Below are positions 59,666-64,000 of a stretch of DNA of 64,000 bases, piece by piece. The position numbers and the translations under genes are program-made. The DNA is from Cucumis sativus (lineage: Eukaryota; Streptophyta; Magnoliopsida; Cucurbitales; Cucurbitaceae): NCBI RefSeq assembly GCF_000004075.3, contig NC_026659.2, forward strand, positions 27,732,272 through 27,796,271, read 5' to 3'. The notes beneath the pieces are model-generated. The model worked only from the letters and a program-made list of their open reading frames with translations. It did no database searches and was not told the origin of the DNA. The first letter of the stretch is position 1; each line of letters begins with the position of its first letter.

Positions 59666-61826
59666 TTAGGTTTTAATTTCCTTTTATTGTGAGGAAAATT
59701 CATGACCTATTATTATATGGTTATGTCTTAATAATAGCCAATAAAATTTGAGTTCCAAAAATTACAATAAAATTTAAGTTCAAAAAATTACAATAGCTAA
59801 AGGAAACCGTAGTCAGGACTCCCCGCCCAGCCGACGGCGGCGGAAATTGCGGAATTATTCAACGGCCATCGGAACCTTCAAGCCCCATTTTCCATTTGTT
59901 TTCTATTCTTCAAATATTTATATTTTGTTTGTTAAATATTATTCTTTTGTGGAAATAGATAAATAACTTTTGCAAATATATTTTAAATTACACGTTAATT
60001 TTTATAAAAAAATTCTTTTAAATAACAAAACTTTTAAAAATATTTATAAATAAGTACAATGTCTATATCTTACTCTAACTGATCAACATCTACGATACTT
60101 TGACATATTTTACAAATAATTTGATAAAAACTCTGATATGATTAATTGGTAAAACTACTCAAACTTACAATAGTTTTGATATAGTTTGGAATTTTATAAA
60201 GATTGTTTTTATATAATTCAAATTGGTAGTAAATTAGTGAAAGATGAATAATTTAGTAAATGTATAGGCATATTTAGCCACGTGGAGTTGCCACTTTGAA
60301 CTTTGAATTAATAGATTTTTTTAAATCAATTTGTTTTAAATATACTGAATTTAATGTGTCAAGTGTCTTTATATCAATGTTTATGTTAATTAATTATTAA
60401 TGTTGGTACCAATAATTTATCAAGATAAGATTTTAAATAATTAAATTTGAGTATTTTAAAAGTTGGTATTAAAGACCAATTAATTGATGATTTTCTTGAT
60501 TTTGGAATTTTACTTGTTTCCATCTTACTCTTCAAATTAATAATATAAATAGAGTTTTTTAGTACAGAAATATCGATCTTTCAATCTGTAAAAACAATGG
60601 TCATACGAATATTACTCAGCCAAACCTACTTTGACAACAATACTTAAATTTGATATTTAATCTCAAAACATATTTTTGACGTAAGATATTACTCACTTAT
60701 ATGTAAATTACTGTAATTTGACTTTCAAAATCATGTCAATAAATATATATATATTGGGTCAAACATCTCAATCCAAAATAATATATTAGAATTCATTTTT
60801 ATTTCATTTATTTTTTTAACTATTAAAAACATTTTGTTCCATTACATTGAATAATAATGATAAAAAAAGGAAAAGTAATGCTATGATATGTACTAAAGGC
60901 AAACATTGATTTGCATTATCAAACTTTATTAATTAAGCAACCTTTTTTTAAGTAGAAAAAAGAGGAAACTTTCATCATTGCACATCTACACATATATATA
61001 TTTGTTAAATATTAAATTAAGTTTGTGGAAAATTATATTTATCCAAAAACTTATATCAACTTTTTTTTTTTTGGACAACTTATGTGAAATATAGTGAGCA
61101 TGCCAATTGGCTAATTTTGACAAATCTTGACAAAGATTATTATTAGCAAAAGAATAGGTAGGAAAAGAAATTCACTAATTATTTGTGTAAAGAAAAATCT
61201 AATTAAAACCATAATTATTACTAACATTGTCAAAAGCAAACCTTATAGTCAAACCCATGCAAAAGGTTTATAATAATACAAACTAACAAATTCTTCAAAA
61301 ATAAAAAGAAACACGAGCATCCATAGAGACAATTATTCAGTTTTCGATTCGATAATTTTTAGAAGGATCTTGCTACAAATCCAATTAGAGTCTAGAACTA
61401 GGTGATACGTTGAAGTGTTGAGTTGACCTATAAGGAAAGTATTTGATTTATGGTGTGGTGTCATGTTAACATGTTTTGATACTTAGTTAACATCTAGACT
61501 AAAAATATGTAAGGTAGCACTGTGACGCATTTGATTGACTTCTAATATCTATAGTATTTTTTATTGCAGATCTATATCTAACATAGTAGTAATAGTTATT
61601 CCACTTATCGAGGATCTTCATCTTTTACCTTTGAAATGTCTCTCTTTGATTCAATTGATTAGACTATTCTTTTCATGGATATTTTATCATTGTGAAATCC
61701 ACATCGTTTTGAGGTACCTATGTAAACCGATTGTTTATTCTTAAATATAGAAATCTAATACTTTAATTCAAAATAAATCACCTCTCAATTTCTCACCATC
61801 CTTTTCTCCGCTCACATAACTCTCTC

Positions 61827-61838
61827 TATATATAAAAG
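61827..61838 (+). promoter_or_regulatory. Candidate TATA box for the CPK gene
   Basis: TATATATAAAAG after a CT-rich stretch, 1.3 kb before the ATG. If used, the 5' UTR would be long and probably contain an intron, which is common in CPK genes. This is a guess from sequence alone. Confidence 0.3.
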
Positions 61839-63064
61839 TAAGTAGAGGAAAAAAATTTAACCTAACAAAATTTAACCAACTCAACTACAAAAGAGAAAAA
61901 GAAACCAAGTTTTGGTTGGACACTAATGACCACTTATACATAGAGACAAAATGGTAAAGGAGAAAAGAACAACCCAACTAAAAAAGATATGAACTTTAGA
62001 ATCGATTCGAATCTAAACTTATCGAGTCGAACATAACTTGAGCATCGTTCAACCAAAGTTGGTACTTTTGAGGGGGAAGAGGAAGATGAATTCTAGTTTC
62101 TCAAGTTACTCTTTTGGAAGTTGATATAGCTTTAAGAGAGAGACTTTGTCCAATTTGTGTCAACGAAGTCTTCAACCGAAGAGGCCGGGGGATTGAATTG
62201 AATTGAATTATCCAACTGAACGCGTTTTGGCGCAATAAAATTTCCCTAACCAAAAAAACCCATCACACCCGCAACCATGTTCCAATTTCATTCATTTTTC
62301 TTTTTATTTTTCTATGATAAGTCTTCGTACTTAGCAGACAAAACCCACCCATAAGCCTCACCGATTCTCTTTCTTCCTCTACCTTCAACAATCGACTTGC
62401 TCAACCACAGCTCGACTTTGTCTTCAGCTATGTCTTTATTGCTTATCGCTTTCTGTTCTTTGCTTAAAGATCCACGACCCCTTTGATTATTTCCCCACAT
62501 GGGTCTATGAGTTTCTTTGACGACTTCAATTTTTTTTTGCTGATTACCTCTTTTGATTTATGGGTTTTTGTCTAGATTTGATTCTGGGTTGTGCTAAATA
62601 GTTTTTGAGAAGAGATTGGGGCAGTTTGGTGATGTGGCTTTTGTAGTTCATCTTCAGATTTGATTAGATATAGGGATTGAGGCATTGACTTTTGTACTTG
62701 TTTACTTTTTTCTTCATCTTTTGGGTGTATCTCCTTTTTGAGCGTTTACTTCATATCCGATTGCTCTGCCATTTCTGTACCAATTAGTGGTTCTCAAGTT
62801 TTGGGGATGATTCTAATTATGATTCTTGATTCTGTTTGATGCTGTTTATGGTTTGTTTATTGTAATTCTATGGTTACTTACTTTATGAGCTAGACCCAAG
62901 TCTTTGTTCCGTTTATCCTACCGAGATTTCAGTGTGATGTTTTGGGGGTTGACTTGGATAATTGTGTATTGAGCTTTTGAAGATCGGATCTTAATTAGTT
63001 TGGTGTCAAATTGTATAGAATCAATCACATCGCGTATAATTGGAATGTGTCATTGTGCTTGAAT

Positions 63065-63110
63065 TGAGGAAGTTGCTGGAAGGTTTTTGAGGAAGTTGCT
63101 GGAAGGTTTT
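63065..63110 (+). repeat. 23-bp tandem duplication in the CPK leader
   Basis: Two perfect copies of a 23-base unit (beginning TGAGGAAGTTGCTGGAAGG) end 16 bases before the ATG. Confidence 0.93.
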
Positions 63111-63126
63111 TGAGTTGTGGGAATCG

Positions 63127-63925
63127 ATGGGTAATACTTGTGTAGGACCAAGCATTTCGAAGAATGGATTCTTTCAATCTGTGTCTGCTGCTATGTGGCG
63201 ATCTAGATCTCCTGAAAACTCAGTTTCTCATCATACAAATGGAGAAAGTGTCAATGAGGTAGCAGCTAGCGAACCTGAATCGCCTTTGCCTGTTCAAAAC
63301 CAACCTCCTGAAAAAGTGACAATGCCAGAATCACAAGCCAAACCAGAACCGCCATCAGAACCTAAAGTACGCCCTAACCCTGTTATGAAGAGAGTGGGTA
63401 GTGCTGGGCTTCGAGGTGGTTCGGTTCTACAGACAAAAACTGGAAACTTCAAGGAATATTACAGCTTAGGTAAGAAACTAGGCCAAGGACAATTTGGGAC
63501 TACATATATGTGTGTGGAGAAGGCAACTGGGAAAGAGTATGCTTGTAAGTCAATTGCAAAGAGGAAGTTGGTCACCGAAGATGATGTTGAAGATGTGAGA
63601 AGGGAAATTCAGATAATGCACCACTTGGCTGGACACCCAAATGTTATATCGATCAAGGGTGCTTATGAGGATGCAGTTGCAGTTCAGGTAGTTATGGAGT
63701 TATGTGCTGGTGGTGAACTATTTGATAGGATCATTCAACGTGGACATTATACTGAAAGAAAGGCTGCTGAGCTTACTAGGACCATCGTTGGGGTCGTGGA
63801 GGCATGTCACGCTCTTGGAGTAATGCATCGAGACCTTAAGCCCGAGAATTTTCTCTTTGTCAGCAAGGAAGAGGAATCACTTCTCAAAACAATTGATTTT
63901 GGACTATCAGTATTTTTCAAACCAG
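63127..63925 (+). CDS. CPK: Calcium-dependent protein kinase, first exon (gene continues beyond window)
   Basis: The exon starts at ATG 63127 and ends at a GT donor after 63925 (phase 1), giving 266 full codons. The start MGNTC has Gly2 for myristoylation and Cys5 for palmitoylation, so membrane attachment is expected. A variable Pro/Glu/Ser-rich region (residues 30-100) precedes the kinase domain from about 111. It carries the glycine loop GQGQFGTTY (119-127), the ATP-binding Lys141, HRDLKPENF with catalytic D236, and DFG with D257. Family knowledge: CDPKs add a junction autoinhibitor and four EF-hands after the kinase, which here lie outside the window. It is most like the CPK1/2/5/6/26 group. 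These act in calcium-triggered immune and stress signalling; the exact orthologue is not determined. Confidence 0.95.
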
Positions 63926-64000
63926 GTATATAAATGTGATTCTTGACATAATAAATAGCCATCAGTATGGTATCTCTCTAATAACGTCTATATGGGCTGA

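Larger units (their letters stand above)
58921..63126. other. Spacer, repeats, GC-rich island and CPK leader
   Basis: No conserved gene. It contains a 239-bp terminal-inverted-repeat element (59427-59665), an isolated GC-rich patch (about 59805-59890), a diverged repeat-family copy near 60005-60130, and from about 61827 the likely promoter and long 5' UTR of the kinase gene. A 23-bp tandem duplication lies at 63065-63110. Confidence 0.5.

Noticed and set aside
61535-61744. 69-codon hydrophobic ORF near the CPK promoter
   Set aside because: Random AT-rich frame with no conserved features.
1-64000. CRISPR arrays, bacterial operons, organellar DNA, rRNA genes
   Set aside because: No direct-repeat/spacer pattern, no rRNA sequence and no plastid or mitochondrial gene was recognised; the window is ordinary plant nuclear DNA.

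Overview
This is a 64 kb stretch of AT-rich plant nuclear DNA. The genes are eudicot-type, split by short to medium introns. Exons were assembled by hand from GT-AG (and one GC-AG) splice sites and conserved protein motifs, and every model below keeps its reading frame through all junctions. Dispersed short elements built around 'atttacaaattatagcaaaa' and 'gatagac' arms, together with the gene content, fit a cucurbit-like genome. That placement is inference from memory, not from a search.

Layout on the + strand, left half: the 3' part of an RbBP5-like WD40 gene (COMPASS subunit) at 1-2078; an AP2 transcription factor of the WRINKLED1 type at 6407-10432, with a 9-nt micro-exon; and a pectin methylesterase with an N-terminal inhibitor domain at 16619-21800. 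On the - strand follow two tandem small-heat-shock-domain, tail-anchored proteins of the RTM2-like type (22755-23499 and 24383-26204). Back on + are an internally deleted GH3 pseudogene (about 27884-29497) and its intact paralogue, a secreted GH3 beta-glucosidase/exo-glucanase (33413-37974).

The centre and right are mostly - strand: sucrose-phosphate phosphatase (39237-41718), then a cluster of four steroid 5-alpha-reductase-like membrane enzymes (42879-43649, 46938-48990, 50389-51869, 55289-56189). A lipoyl-pathway octanoyltransferase LIP2 (44503-45840) sits between the first and second cluster members. A long gene-poor tract of short repeats follows, with a tRNA-His(GUG) at 58849-58920. The window ends inside the first exon of a calcium-dependent protein kinase (+, from 63127).

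The genes are a typical mixed plant neighbourhood and do not form one pathway. Local tandem duplication is the main theme: RTM2-like pair, GH3 gene plus pseudogene, 5-alpha-reductase quartet, and a 106-bp non-coding duplication. Intergenic space is dominated by low-complexity AT sequence, MITE-like inverted-repeat elements and tRNA-like (SINE-like) fragments. I recognised no LTR retroelement, virus-derived element, CRISPR array or organellar insertion. I did not find a convincing new biological system; the best leads are listed as findings.
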